Origin: Pedobacter steynii
Lineage (GTDB): Bacteria; Bacteroidota; Bacteroidia; Sphingobacteriales; Sphingobacteriaceae
DNA: 41,772 nucleotides
Assembly: GCF_900103665.1 (NCBI RefSeq)
Contig: NZ_FNGY01000020.1
Coordinates: 1-41,772 of the forward strand
Reading direction: 5' to 3'
The position numbers were made by a program, and so were the translations under genes. A model generated the notes under the pieces. The model saw nothing but the letters and a program-made list of their open reading frames with translations. It made no database searches and was not told the DNA's origin. Below, one piece after another: positions 15,642 through 23,497 of the stretch (within the stretch, counting starts at the first letter, position 1; every line of letters begins with the position of its first letter).

Positions 15642-16999
15642 CCTTTTATAACCGTTTCACTTTCCGTTTAATCAGTCGTCTGGTCCTGATCAATGTATTG
15701 GGCATCTTGTTGTACTACCTGATCAAAAAAACGGAACTCTGGTTTACCATTGCAGGATTAAGTATCCTGCTGATCTCGGCCCTGCTGAATTTATACTTTT
15801 ATATCAACCAGATCAGGGAAGACATCAAGCGTTTTATCCTTGCGGTAAAAACCCGCGACAGCACCCTGAACTTCCGAAATAAAGCCACAAAAGGGAGTTT
15901 CCCTGAACTTTATGAGTCCTTCAACGACATCATACAAACCCAAAAGGACATACAGCTGGAAAAAGATTCCATGTTTCAACTCATCAAAACCATTCTGGAA
16001 CAGGTTCCGGTTGGTGTAATCGTGATCAAAGACAATGTACAGGATGCCAGGCAAACAGAAATTGTCTTTTTTAACCAGGCGGCAACCAGTTTATTAGGCA
16101 TTCCAACCTATAAATACTGGCACCGCGTTGCAAAACACAGCCCGGATTTTTCGAAAGAGATCGAAGCAATTGGCAAAGGTGGAAAGCGTTTTATGGAACT
16201 GAAAATTCAGGACAAGCTCATCCAGCTGTCGACCGAAGTGATCCCGCTTAATTTGTACATGACAGATTATACGATCATCTCTTTTCAAAATATTAAAGAT
16301 GAAATTGAGCAAAAGGAAAGTGAGGCATGGAACAGGTTGATTGGTGTCATCTCTCATGAGATTCTCAATTCCATTACCCCGATCAGCTCTTTATCAGATA
16401 CGGTGAACAGCATGATTTCAAATAAGGAAACCTTAAGTCATGAGGACCTTGAAGATTTAAAGCCGGCCATAAAAACGATCAAAAGAAGGTCTGAAGGTCT
16501 ACTGGATTTCGTAAAGGACTACCGCCTCATTGCAGAGCTTCCTACACCCGATCTGGAATACCATACCATCGGAGAAATCCTGCAACACATCAAAGTACTG
16601 ATGCAGCCTTTTGCCAATGGCAGGAACATCATGTTGAAAGTAGAACAAACCTCTTCGAAAATCACCATACAAATGGATTTGAAACTCGTGGAGCAGGCGC
16701 TGATTAATCTGGTAACCAACAGCATTTATGCTTTGGACGAAGCGGAACACCCGGTGATCGAAATCAACTACCGACTGGATCAGAACAAGTTATACCTGGA
16801 AGTAACGGATAATGGCAAGGGCATCGACGCGGAACTGATTGAGAAAATCTTTGTACCCTTCTTTACGACCAGAAAAAATGGTTCGGGTATTGGCCTGACC
16901 ATTACCCGAAACATTATGAAGATGCACCATGGAAGCCTTGAAGTGAACTCTATCCCTTTTGAAAAGACGGTGTTCTCATTGGTCTTCCGGTATCAGTAA
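15638..16999 (+). CDS. NtrY-like membrane sensor histidine kinase
   Basis: This 453-aa kinase partners the NtrC-type regulator. Two TM segments lie near residues 11-29 and 34-55 with almost no periplasmic loop, so it probably senses a membrane or cytoplasmic signal. A HAMP/PAS-like region follows (QVPVGVIVIKDN near 122). The H-box ISHEILNSITPI contains phospho-acceptor His240. The ATPase domain has N-box NLVTNSIYAL, G1 DNGKGID, F-box FFTTRKNG and G2 GSGIGLTI. It overlaps the regulator gene (ATGA) and ends 4 bp from the stop of the convergent glgC. Signal unknown; envelope stress or an antimicrobial is plausible given the exporter. Confidence 0.92.
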   Translation: MTFYNRFTFRLISRLVLINVLGILLYYLIKKTELWFTIAGLSILLISALLNLYFYINQIREDIKRFILAVKTRDSTLNFRNKATKGSFPELYESFNDIIQTQKDIQLEKDSMFQLIKTILEQVPVGVIVIKDNVQDARQTEIVFFNQAATSLLGIPTYKYWHRVAKHSPDFSKEIEAIGKGGKRFMELKIQDKLIQLSTEVIPLNLYMTDYTIISFQNIKDEIEQKESEAWNRLIGVISHEILNSITPISSLSDTVNSMISNKETLSHEDLEDLKPAIKTIKRRSEGLLDFVKDYRLIAELPTPDLEYHTIGEILQHIKVLMQPFANGRNIMLKVEQTSSKITIQMDLKLVEQALINLVTNSIYALDEAEHPVIEINYRLDQNKLYLEVTDNGKGIDAELIEKIFVPFFTTRKNGSGIGLTITRNIMKMHHGSLEVNSIPFEKTVFSLVFRYQ

Positions 17000-17001
17000 G
17001 G

Positions 17002-17016
17002 GATCATTTAATGATC
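17002..17016. other. Small inverted repeat at convergent gene ends
   Basis: GATCAT (17002-17007) and ATGATC (17011-17016) pair around a 3-nt loop that overlaps the glgC stop codon. It separates the kinase and glgC, whose stop codons are only 4 bp apart. There is no T-run, so a terminator role is uncertain. Confidence 0.3.
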
Positions 17017-18278
17017 GTTCCATCAGGAATAACGGCGCCCTTTTTCACGACAACAATGCCATCCTTTACCGTATAAAGTGCATGATCGCTATCAGGAAGG
17101 TGTGCCCCGCCAATGATCTGAACGTCATTTCCAATCCTGCAGTTTTTATCTAAAATGGCATTGGTGATGATACACCTGTCGCCGATGCCGATCCATGGCT
17201 TTTTGTTTTGCAGGTCGATCTCCATCTCTTCCAGTATCTGATATTTATCACTGCCCATAATATAGCAGCTATCAACCGCTGTCTCTTTTCCAATTCGTGC
17301 ACGAATACCGATAACGGAATGTTTAATACTTTCCGCATGTAAAATACAACCTTCTGCAATGATTGCCTTATCAAGCGTAGTTCCCAGAATCTTAGAAGGT
17401 GGCAACATGCGCGGACGCGTAAAAATGCTGTGATGACTGTCAAAAAGGTTGAATTTAGGCAGGTCATCGGTCAATCCAAGATTGGCTTCAAAGAAAGAAG
17501 ATATGTTTCCTATATCCGTCCAATACCCCTCATACTGAAAGCTCAGTACATCATAAGTATTTAACATTCTTGGGATAATTTCCTTTCCGAAATCTTTCTC
17601 ATCTGCATTTTCGGCAAATATTTTAATCAGTAAGTCCCTGTTAAAAATATAAATCCCCATCGATGCAAGGTGCTCACGGCCTTCCGCACGCATCTCTTCT
17701 CCGGTATCAGAAGTCCAGTCGGCCAAAAGCGACGCAGCAGGTTTTTCGATAAATGAAGTGATGATGTTCTGTTCATTGGATTTAAGGATTCCAAATTCCG
17801 GTGCCTCTTTCTCCGTTACCGGTATAGTTGCCAGTGTAATCTGCACGCCGCTTTCAATGTGCGCATTCACCATCTTGTTGAAATCCATCTGGTACAGCTG
17901 ATCTCCCGATAAAATGAGGACATACTCAAATTCATGGTTTAACAAATGATGCATGGTCTGCCTTACCGCATCTGCAGTCCCCTGAAACCAGGTTGGATTG
18001 TCAGGCGTTTGCTCCGCAGCAAGAATATCTACAAAAGCAGCACTGAAATGGCTAAAATGATAGGTGTTCTTAATGTGCTTATTCAGCGAGGCTGAATTAA
18101 ATTGCGTAAGAACGAACATGCGGTGTATGCCTGAGTTTAAGCAGTTTGAAATCGGAATATCAACCAGCCGGTACTTGCCGGCTATAGGAACCGCTGGTTT
18201 AGAGCGCGTTTGTGTAAGTGGGGACAACCTCGATCCCTGGCCACCACCAAGGATGACCGCCAATACTTTATCAGTCAT
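17004..18278 (-). CDS. glgC: Glucose-1-phosphate adenylyltransferase (ADP-glucose pyrophosphorylase)
   Basis: This 424-aa enzyme makes ADP-glucose from glucose-1-phosphate and ATP, the committed step of glycogen synthesis. The N-terminal nucleotidyltransferase domain opens with VILGGGQGSRLSPLT and KPAVPIAGKYRLVDIPISN, and LILSGDQLYQMD carries the metal-binding Asp. A FIEKP motif and YWTDIG follow. A left-handed beta-helix makes up the last 120 residues (repeats such as IIAEGCIL, CIITNAILDKNCRIG). It follows glgA after 14 bp on the same strand, so they are cotranscribed. No branching enzyme or phosphorylase is in the window. Confidence 0.95.
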   Translation of the reverse strand: MTDKVLAVILGGGQGSRLSPLTQTRSKPAVPIAGKYRLVDIPISNCLNSGIHRMFVLTQFNSASLNKHIKNTYHFSHFSAAFVDILAAEQTPDNPTWFQGTADAVRQTMHHLLNHEFEYVLILSGDQLYQMDFNKMVNAHIESGVQITLATIPVTEKEAPEFGILKSNEQNIITSFIEKPAASLLADWTSDTGEEMRAEGREHLASMGIYIFNRDLLIKIFAENADEKDFGKEIIPRMLNTYDVLSFQYEGYWTDIGNISSFFEANLGLTDDLPKFNLFDSHHSIFTRPRMLPPSKILGTTLDKAIIAEGCILHAESIKHSVIGIRARIGKETAVDSCYIMGSDKYQILEEMEIDLQNKKPWIGIGDRCIITNAILDKNCRIGNDVQIIGGAHLPDSDHALYTVKDGIVVVKKGAVIPDGTIIK

Positions 18279-18292
18279 AGCTATTCAGTTTA

Positions 18293-19699
18293 TTATATTT
18301 GGTACAAGTCAATGTATTGTTGTGCCGCTCTATCCCAGGAGTGGTCTAATTGCATCATATATTTACGGATTTCCTTCAGGTGCTTTTCATCATGGTAAAG
18401 CTCATATGCCCTTCCTATCGCATGACCAACATCCCAAACACTGGTCTGATCATGACAAATTCCGAAACCACCATCCCCGATATCAACCACCGTATCCTTT
18501 AATCCTCCTACCCTCCGCACAATCGGAACAGTCCCATAACGCAGTGCGTACATCTGGTTTAAGCCACATGGTTCCACCCTACTTGGCATCAGCAGAAAAT
18601 CTGCCCCTGCATAAATCTGATGGGACAGCTGCTCATTATAACCAATATAAGCATTATAGTTCCCCGGAAAAGCTTCCTTCAACTGCATGAGTCTCCCTTC
18701 TACCTGAGGGTCACCAGAACCTAAAACTAACACATTTATCCCTCCGTTAGCCTGTAACAAAGCATTATAAAATATATCCGGTAAGAGGTCGGCTCCCTTT
18801 TCTCCGACTAATCGTCCTATGAAAGTGAAGAGTGGCTTCAGAGGATCTAAGTTAAAAACACGACATAAGGCTTCTTTGTTTGCCTTCTTTCCATTTTCTA
18901 CGGTACGAATCGCATATTTTTTTTCCAGCATCGGATCATTTTGCGGATCCCATACTTCATTGTCTATTCCGTTCAGAATGCCCACAGACTTGGCACGCTC
19001 CTGTGCAAGTAAATCTTCTAAACCATTTGCTTTAAAGCTGATCTCTTCTAGGTAACTTGGTGATACGGTAGTCACCCTCCAGGCACATTTTATTGCCGAA
19101 GCCAATGGGTTGATGGAACCCTTCCAGTCTAACTGACCCGATTTCCATAAATCAAAGGGAGGAACATAATGAAGCTTATCCCAACCAAACTGCCCCTGAT
19201 ATTGTGCATTGTGTATGGTTAAGATAGAAGGTACTGTACTCAATTTTTTAAACTGATGACAATAAGCCATCATAAAAGGGACCAAACCAGTATGGTGATC
19301 GTGACAATGAATCACATCAGGGCGGTGTTCCCATTGTGTAATCCAGTCGAGCACCGCAATCTGATAGGCAAGAAAACGCTCAGTATCGTCGTCGTAACCG
19401 TAAACATTTGGCCGGTCCAGCAGTCCGGAGATGTGGACAAGGTACAGGTCGAAACCTAGCTTGTTCGTTTTTTCTCTGAAGATGCGCACAGGGAAATTGT
19501 GGAAACCTAATTTTCCCCATCCGTCATAAACCACCTCAAACTCGTTTTCCTGCATGAATTTGGTCTGGTAAGCAGGCATCACCACTTTTGCGACATGGCC
19601 AAGCTTGTTCTGGTATTTTGGCAATGCGCCAACAACATCTCCCAGTCCACCTACTTTCGCAATAGGATAACATTCCGCACTTAGGTGTATAATCTCCAT
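18293..19699 (-). CDS. glgA: Glycogen synthase (ADP-glucose type, GT5)
   Basis: This 468-aa glycosyltransferase elongates alpha-1,4-glucan from ADP-glucose. The N-terminal KVGGLGDVVGALP (residues 15-27) contains the ADP-glucose-binding KxGGL. HCHDHHTGLVP matches the GT5 catalytic region. The C-terminal lobe has FIGRLVGEKGADLL and the catalytic EPCGLNQMYALRYGT. The length is normal for bacterial GlgA. It is first in a glgA-glgC operon; its upstream region contains a 9-bp-stem hairpin (19780-19802) and no clear TAnnTTTG element. Confidence 0.95.
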   Translation of the reverse strand: MEIIHLSAECYPIAKVGGLGDVVGALPKYQNKLGHVAKVVMPAYQTKFMQENEFEVVYDGWGKLGFHNFPVRIFREKTNKLGFDLYLVHISGLLDRPNVYGYDDDTERFLAYQIAVLDWITQWEHRPDVIHCHDHHTGLVPFMMAYCHQFKKLSTVPSILTIHNAQYQGQFGWDKLHYVPPFDLWKSGQLDWKGSINPLASAIKCAWRVTTVSPSYLEEISFKANGLEDLLAQERAKSVGILNGIDNEVWDPQNDPMLEKKYAIRTVENGKKANKEALCRVFNLDPLKPLFTFIGRLVGEKGADLLPDIFYNALLQANGGINVLVLGSGDPQVEGRLMQLKEAFPGNYNAYIGYNEQLSHQIYAGADFLLMPSRVEPCGLNQMYALRYGTVPIVRRVGGLKDTVVDIGDGGFGICHDQTSVWDVGHAIGRAYELYHDEKHLKEIRKYMMQLDHSWDRAAQQYIDLYQI

Positions 19700-19779
19700 A
19701 GTTTTATTTAGGGGGTTAAAAAGTATCTTAAATTAGGAATTATTTCTTAAAAAAGATATGCTATTCAAAGACTGAAATC

Positions 19780-19802
19780 TTTTGCAGCGAAGAGCTGCAA
19801 AA
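19780..19802. other. Perfect hairpin in the glgA upstream region
   Basis: TTTTGCAGC and GCTGCAAAA form a 9-bp stem with a 5-nt loop, about 80 bp before the glgA start. On the plus strand it is followed by TTTTCT. It could be a leader structure of glgA mRNA or an operator. Confidence 0.45.
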
Positions 19803-19900
19803 TTTTCTAGGTCTTTTCACAGCACAATCTTTTTTAAGGAATAAATATTACCCGGAATTAAGAGGGGGAAGGGGGAAGAGCATGATGCAGAACAGGGGTT

Positions 19901-20113
19901 TTATTGCAGGAGCAGGTCATTCTTATAGGTATTTAGAAGAGTTTGTTATTGCAGGAGTACAACTTATTTTTTTATTGCAGGCGATAAGGACGAGGTCGTT
20001 GTTATAGGTGTTTAGAAGGGTTTGTTATTGCAGGTGTACAACCTGTTTTTTTATTGCAGGCGATAAGGACGAGATCGTTGTTATAGGTGTTTAGAAGGGT
20101 TCGTTATTGCAAA
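19901..20113. repeat. Tandem repeat, 79-bp unit, two full copies plus partials
   Basis: Full units start at 19946 and 20025, exactly 79 bp apart. A shorter diverged unit (45 bp) starts at 19901 and a fragment at 20104. Each full unit holds two internal copies of TTATTGCAGG, so this 10-mer or its start occurs at 19901, 19946, 19972, 20025, 20051 and 20104. The second full unit contains CAGGT-GTACA-ACCTG followed by seven T (20031-20052), which resembles a weak intrinsic terminator. Units abut without spacers, so this is not a CRISPR array. Confidence 0.85.
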
Positions 20114-20216
20114 TACGCAGAAAAGCATTCCGCTGCGAGGATACCTGACCAGAATTATTAAAACAAACCTATCCCGCAAAGGTCATTTTTTGGCAGAAAA
20201 CGACGTAAAGTTGTCA

Positions 20217-20247
20217 TTGCAGACGGAGTAGAGCAGCCGTACCTTTG
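20217..20247 (+). promoter_or_regulatory. Bacteroidota-type promoter of the GlxA-like regulator
   Basis: TTG (20217-20219), 20 bp, then TACCTTTG (20240-20247), a perfect TAnnTTTG. The predicted start is near 20252, about 15 nt before the ATG at 20267. Confidence 0.75.
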
Positions 20248-20266
20248 TGACGTAATATAAAGATCA

Positions 20267-21253
20267 ATGGAGAAGCGATTAGTTGTTATTGTTGCCATGC
20301 CTGATGCTCTGACACTTGACATTATAGGTCCCGCGGATGTATTTACGGGGGCAAATCATTTTTATCCTTCGGAAATACTCAAAAAAATAGAGGTAGAATA
20401 CGAGGTGCTTACGGTATCGGCTACAGAAGATCTTGATGTCAGTACCAGAAGTGGCATTGTGATCAGGACCAAAAACAGCGTTTATCAGATCGACAAGCAG
20501 ATTGATACGTTGTTAATCGCCGGTTTCCCCAGTCATAGGGAATGGAAAAGCTTTCCAAAACTCGTGGAATGGGTAAAGTTGAAGGCGCCGGGGATCAGGA
20601 GAATAGGTTCAGTATGTATTGGTGCGTTTGTTTTAGCAGAAGCTGGTCTGTTAAAAAGCAGAAGGGCAACGACACATTGGATGAACTGCCATGAATTAAA
20701 TAGTTCATATGAGGATATCCGCGTAAATCCTGATCCGATTTTTGTTAAGGATGACAATGTGTATACTTCAGCCGGAGCCTCTGCAGGAATTGACCTTGCG
20801 CTGGCAATGGTAGAAGAGGATCATGGTCCGGAGTTAGCTTTAACTATTGCCCGGTATCTGGTCCTGTACCTCCGCAGACCAGGCAACCAATCTCAGTTCA
20901 GTAACCTGCTTAGTCAGCAACTCTCGAGTAAAAAACCAATCCGGGAACTGCAGTTATGGATCGCCAAACACCTGCAGGAAAATCTGAACATAGAAAACCT
21001 ATCCAACCGTCTGGCGATGAGCCCAAGGAATTTCGCCAGGGTATTTCATTTAGAAACGGGCTGTACTCCGGCCCGATACATCGAAAAACTACGTGTAGAA
21101 TCAGGACGGAGATTCCTGGAAGAAACCAGGTTCTCCCTTGATGAGGTCGCTGAAAAATGTGGTTTCGGCAGTGCGGATACCATGAGAAAAGCATTTCTGC
21201 GTCACCTGGATACCAGTCCCTCCTATTACCGAAATCTGTTTGGTTCTTCTTAA
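20267..21253 (+). CDS. GlxA-family regulator: DJ-1/PfpI domain plus AraC HTH
   Basis: This 328-aa regulator combines an N-terminal DJ-1/PfpI class-I amidotransferase-like domain (about 1-190) with a C-terminal AraC/XylS DNA-binding domain (about 215-325). The first domain has LDIIGPADVF with Asp18 and a nucleophile-elbow Cys117 (GSVCIGAF), followed by ATTHW. The second has two HTH motifs, NIENLSNRLAMSPRNFARVF and LDEVAEKCGFGSADTMRKAF. GlxA-type proteins are thought to sense small nitrogenous or carbonyl molecules through the DJ-1 domain. It probably controls the co-oriented DJ-1 gene 102 bp downstream, whose product resembles its own sensor domain. Confidence 0.9.
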   Translation: MEKRLVVIVAMPDALTLDIIGPADVFTGANHFYPSEILKKIEVEYEVLTVSATEDLDVSTRSGIVIRTKNSVYQIDKQIDTLLIAGFPSHREWKSFPKLVEWVKLKAPGIRRIGSVCIGAFVLAEAGLLKSRRATTHWMNCHELNSSYEDIRVNPDPIFVKDDNVYTSAGASAGIDLALAMVEEDHGPELALTIARYLVLYLRRPGNQSQFSNLLSQQLSSKKPIRELQLWIAKHLQENLNIENLSNRLAMSPRNFARVFHLETGCTPARYIEKLRVESGRRFLEETRFSLDEVAEKCGFGSADTMRKAFLRHLDTSPSYYRNLFGSS

Positions 21254-21355
21254 AACCTAATCACAAAGGGCTTTAAACAACTTAAACGATGGTTTTCAAC
21301 CATTGCATGACTACTGTATTGTCTAATATTTCACATATCAATCCAATTCAAAAAC

Positions 21356-22072
21356 ATGAAATCAGTTAATTTCCTCATCACGGTAACTTCAATTATCTTC
21401 AGCACATTGACCAGTCAGGCACAACAACCCGCAACTCAGTTGCTTGAACTGAAAAAAGAAAACAAGAAAATCAATATTGCCTTTCTAATCTACGATCAGG
21501 TAGAAGCAATGGACCTAAATGGTCCTATAGATGTCTTTACAAAAGCAAATGTAATGGATCCGGGTTACCACCTATATACCGTCTCCGCATCCAGCAAAAA
21601 GTTGGTCCCTTCAGAAGGAGGCACCGTAATGATGCAGTCGACTTACTCTTTTGAAAACGCGCCTCAGGCAGACATCCTGATCATTCCGGGTGCTGCACCG
21701 GAAGTAATCATTAACATAGCGAACAATCAACCTGAACTTTTTAAATGGATCAACAAACAAAATGAAAAGACAAAACTAACCATGTCTGTCTGCACCGGAT
21801 CTTTACTATTATCGAAAGCCGGGATTCTGGACGGAAAGAAAGCCACCACCCATTACCTTGCACTGGATCTGCTCAAACAAAACCCTAAAATAGAAATCGT
21901 CGAAAAGGTTCGTTTCATCGAAGATGGAAAATTGCTAACCACAGCAGGAATCACCTCTGGATTAGATGGCGCCCTTCATATCGTAGAACTGATCAACGGA
22001 AAAGAAATAGCCGATCAAATTGGAAAAATCATGATCTACAACAGGAATGGCGACCTGTCTTTCATGGAGTAA
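21356..22072 (+). CDS. Exported DJ-1/PfpI family protein, isonitrile-hydratase-like
   Basis: This 238-aa protein begins with a signal peptide (residues 1 to about 22, MKSVNFLITV...TSQAQQ), so it is probably periplasmic. The mature part is a DJ-1/PfpI domain with MDLNGPIDVF (Asp53) and nucleophile Cys146 in SVCTGSLLLSKAG, followed by KKATTHY and TTAGITSGLDGAL. The same Asp and Cys pattern is used by bacterial isonitrile (cyclohexyl isocyanide) hydratases, which makes a hydratase or deglycase-like activity plausible but unproven. It lies downstream of the GlxA-type regulator and is followed by a long inverted repeat that may terminate transcription. Confidence 0.85.
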   Translation: MKSVNFLITVTSIIFSTLTSQAQQPATQLLELKKENKKINIAFLIYDQVEAMDLNGPIDVFTKANVMDPGYHLYTVSASSKKLVPSEGGTVMMQSTYSFENAPQADILIIPGAAPEVIINIANNQPELFKWINKQNEKTKLTMSVCTGSLLLSKAGILDGKKATTHYLALDLLKQNPKIEIVEKVRFIEDGKLLTTAGITSGLDGALHIVELINGKEIADQIGKIMIYNRNGDLSFME

Positions 22073-22077
22073 TTATC

Positions 22078-22171
22078 AAAAAAAAGAAGCATTCTAAGAA
22101 AAGGCATCGGAAGATTTGCGCTCCTTCAGCGCAAAAGATTCCAGCCTTTGATTAGTAATGCTTCTTTTTTT
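22078..22171. terminator. Long structured inverted repeat, probable bidirectional terminator
   Basis: An outer stem pairs AAAAAGAAGCATT (from 22081) with AATGCTTCTTTTT (ending about 22171), flanked by A-run and T-run. Inside is a second stem, GCGCT/AGCGC around loop CCTTC, with partly paired flanks. It separates the convergent ends of the DJ-1 gene (plus) and cysN (minus) and has A/T runs for both directions. At 94 nt it is larger than a simple terminator. Confidence 0.7.
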
Positions 22172-22246
22172 AAAGTAATATTTCTAAAAGGGATACTGCT
22201 AAAAAGCAATAACTCTAAAAATCAACAGAGATAAACAACAACAAAT

Positions 22247-23497
22247 CTAATCCGCAACAGCCCTGAACATCAGCGCCGCTACAGTCAAATTCGTCCTGCT
22301 ATCGATTAAAATCGCAGCACCATTCGCTTTATTGTCCGTATAAAGATCAAAAGCCAGCTCATCAGCGGTCTTAATCACTACCCTGCCAATGTCATTAAGT
22401 TTAAAATCAACCGCACTTTGTTTTTCCAAAGTATTGATATCAACTTTATAAACAATCTCATTAATCTTTGCCTTCGTAACCTTACTGTTGTGTTGCAAAA
22501 GGTAAGTAATACTTTCATCCAATGGACGCGTATCCATCCAGCAAACATCTGCTTCGATCAGTTTCGAGTTCTGAGGCAAATGATCTGCATTTACCAATAC
22601 ATCACCCCTGCTGATGTCTACATTGTCTTTCAAATGAAGTGTAACCGATTGTCCGGCATGAACCTCTTCCGGACGCTGGTCAAAGATTTCAATTCTTTCG
22701 ATCACAGAACTGCTTCCAGATGGCAATACCGTTACCTTATCATTTACTTTAAAGGAACCGCTCAGCACCCTTCCTGCATAACCTCTGTAATCATGAAGCT
22801 CATCAGTTTGTGGCCTTACCACCCACTGAACAGGCATTCTGGCCAGGTTATAGCTTTGCTGATCTTCTACATCTACCGTTTCCAGGAAGTGTAATAAACT
22901 ACGTCCCTGATACCATTCCATATGTTTGGATTCATGAACGATATTGTCTCCTTTTAGCGCACTAACCGGAATAAAGGTCACTTCTTTCAGCTTAAGTTCA
23001 GCGGCAAGTGTTTTATACTTTTCAGTGATCGCAGTGAATACCGTTTCACTGTAATCTACCATATCCATTTTGTTTAAGGCTACCACGACATGTTCAATAC
23101 CCAATAAAGAAACAAGATAGGAATGTCTGATGGTTTGCTCAACAACTCCATTTCTGGCATCAATTAAGATGATGGCCAGTTTTGCAGTAGAAGCACCGGT
23201 AACCATATTTCTGGTATATTGAATATGACCTGGGGTATCTGCAATGATAAACTTACGTTTGTCCGTTTGGAAATATTTGTAAGCCACATCAATGGTAATC
23301 CCTTGTTCTCTTTCTGCTCTTAAACCATCCGTTAAAATGGCCAGGTCAATTGTCCCGTCGTCATTCTTACGATTGGATTGCTGTAAGGCTTCCAGCTGAT
23401 CGGCTAAAATAGAATCTGTATCGTAAAGCAGTCTTCCAATAAGCGTGCTCTTTCCGTCGTCCACACTTCCTGCGGTAAAAAATTTCAATAAATTCAT
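22247..23497 (-). CDS. cysN: Sulfate adenylyltransferase subunit 1 (GTPase)
   Basis: This 416-aa EF-Tu-like GTPase energises ATP sulfurylase, which makes APS from sulfate and ATP. G1 is GSVDDGKST (residues 10-18), G3 is ADTPGH, G4 is NKMD, followed by two beta-barrel domains. It ends at the GTPase-barrel part and carries no APS kinase (CysC) domain, consistent with direct APS reduction by the CysH in this operon. Its ATG overlaps the cysD stop by one base (TAATG), implying translational coupling. It is last in the operon, ahead of the inverted repeat at 22078-22171. Confidence 0.95.
   Translation of the reverse strand: MNLLKFFTAGSVDDGKSTLIGRLLYDTDSILADQLEALQQSNRKNDDGTIDLAILTDGLRAEREQGITIDVAYKYFQTDKRKFIIADTPGHIQYTRNMVTGASTAKLAIILIDARNGVVEQTIRHSYLVSLLGIEHVVVALNKMDMVDYSETVFTAITEKYKTLAAELKLKEVTFIPVSALKGDNIVHESKHMEWYQGRSLLHFLETVDVEDQQSYNLARMPVQWVVRPQTDELHDYRGYAGRVLSGSFKVNDKVTVLPSGSSSVIERIEIFDQRPEEVHAGQSVTLHLKDNVDISRGDVLVNADHLPQNSKLIEADVCWMDTRPLDESITYLLQHNSKVTKAKINEIVYKVDINTLEKQSAVDFKLNDIGRVVIKTADELAFDLYTDNKANGAAILIDSRTNLTVAALMFRAVAD

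Larger units (their letters stand above)
19700..20266. other. 567-bp gene-free stretch upstream of glgA and the GlxA-type gene
   Basis: No convincing gene was found. It contains a perfect 9-bp hairpin at 19780-19802, a tandem repeat at 19901-20113, and a good promoter for the gene at 20267. A 41-codon ORF starting near 19883 runs through the repeats but resembles nothing and has no separate support. Confidence 0.6.

Noticed and set aside
19883..20008. 41-codon plus-strand ORF through the tandem repeat (MMQNRGFIAG...)
   Set aside because: Its sequence is created by the repeat, there is no promoter or start support, and the protein resembles nothing known.
19901..20113. Possible CRISPR array
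   Set aside because: The 79-bp units abut directly with no unique spacers, there are only two full copies, and no cas genes are present.
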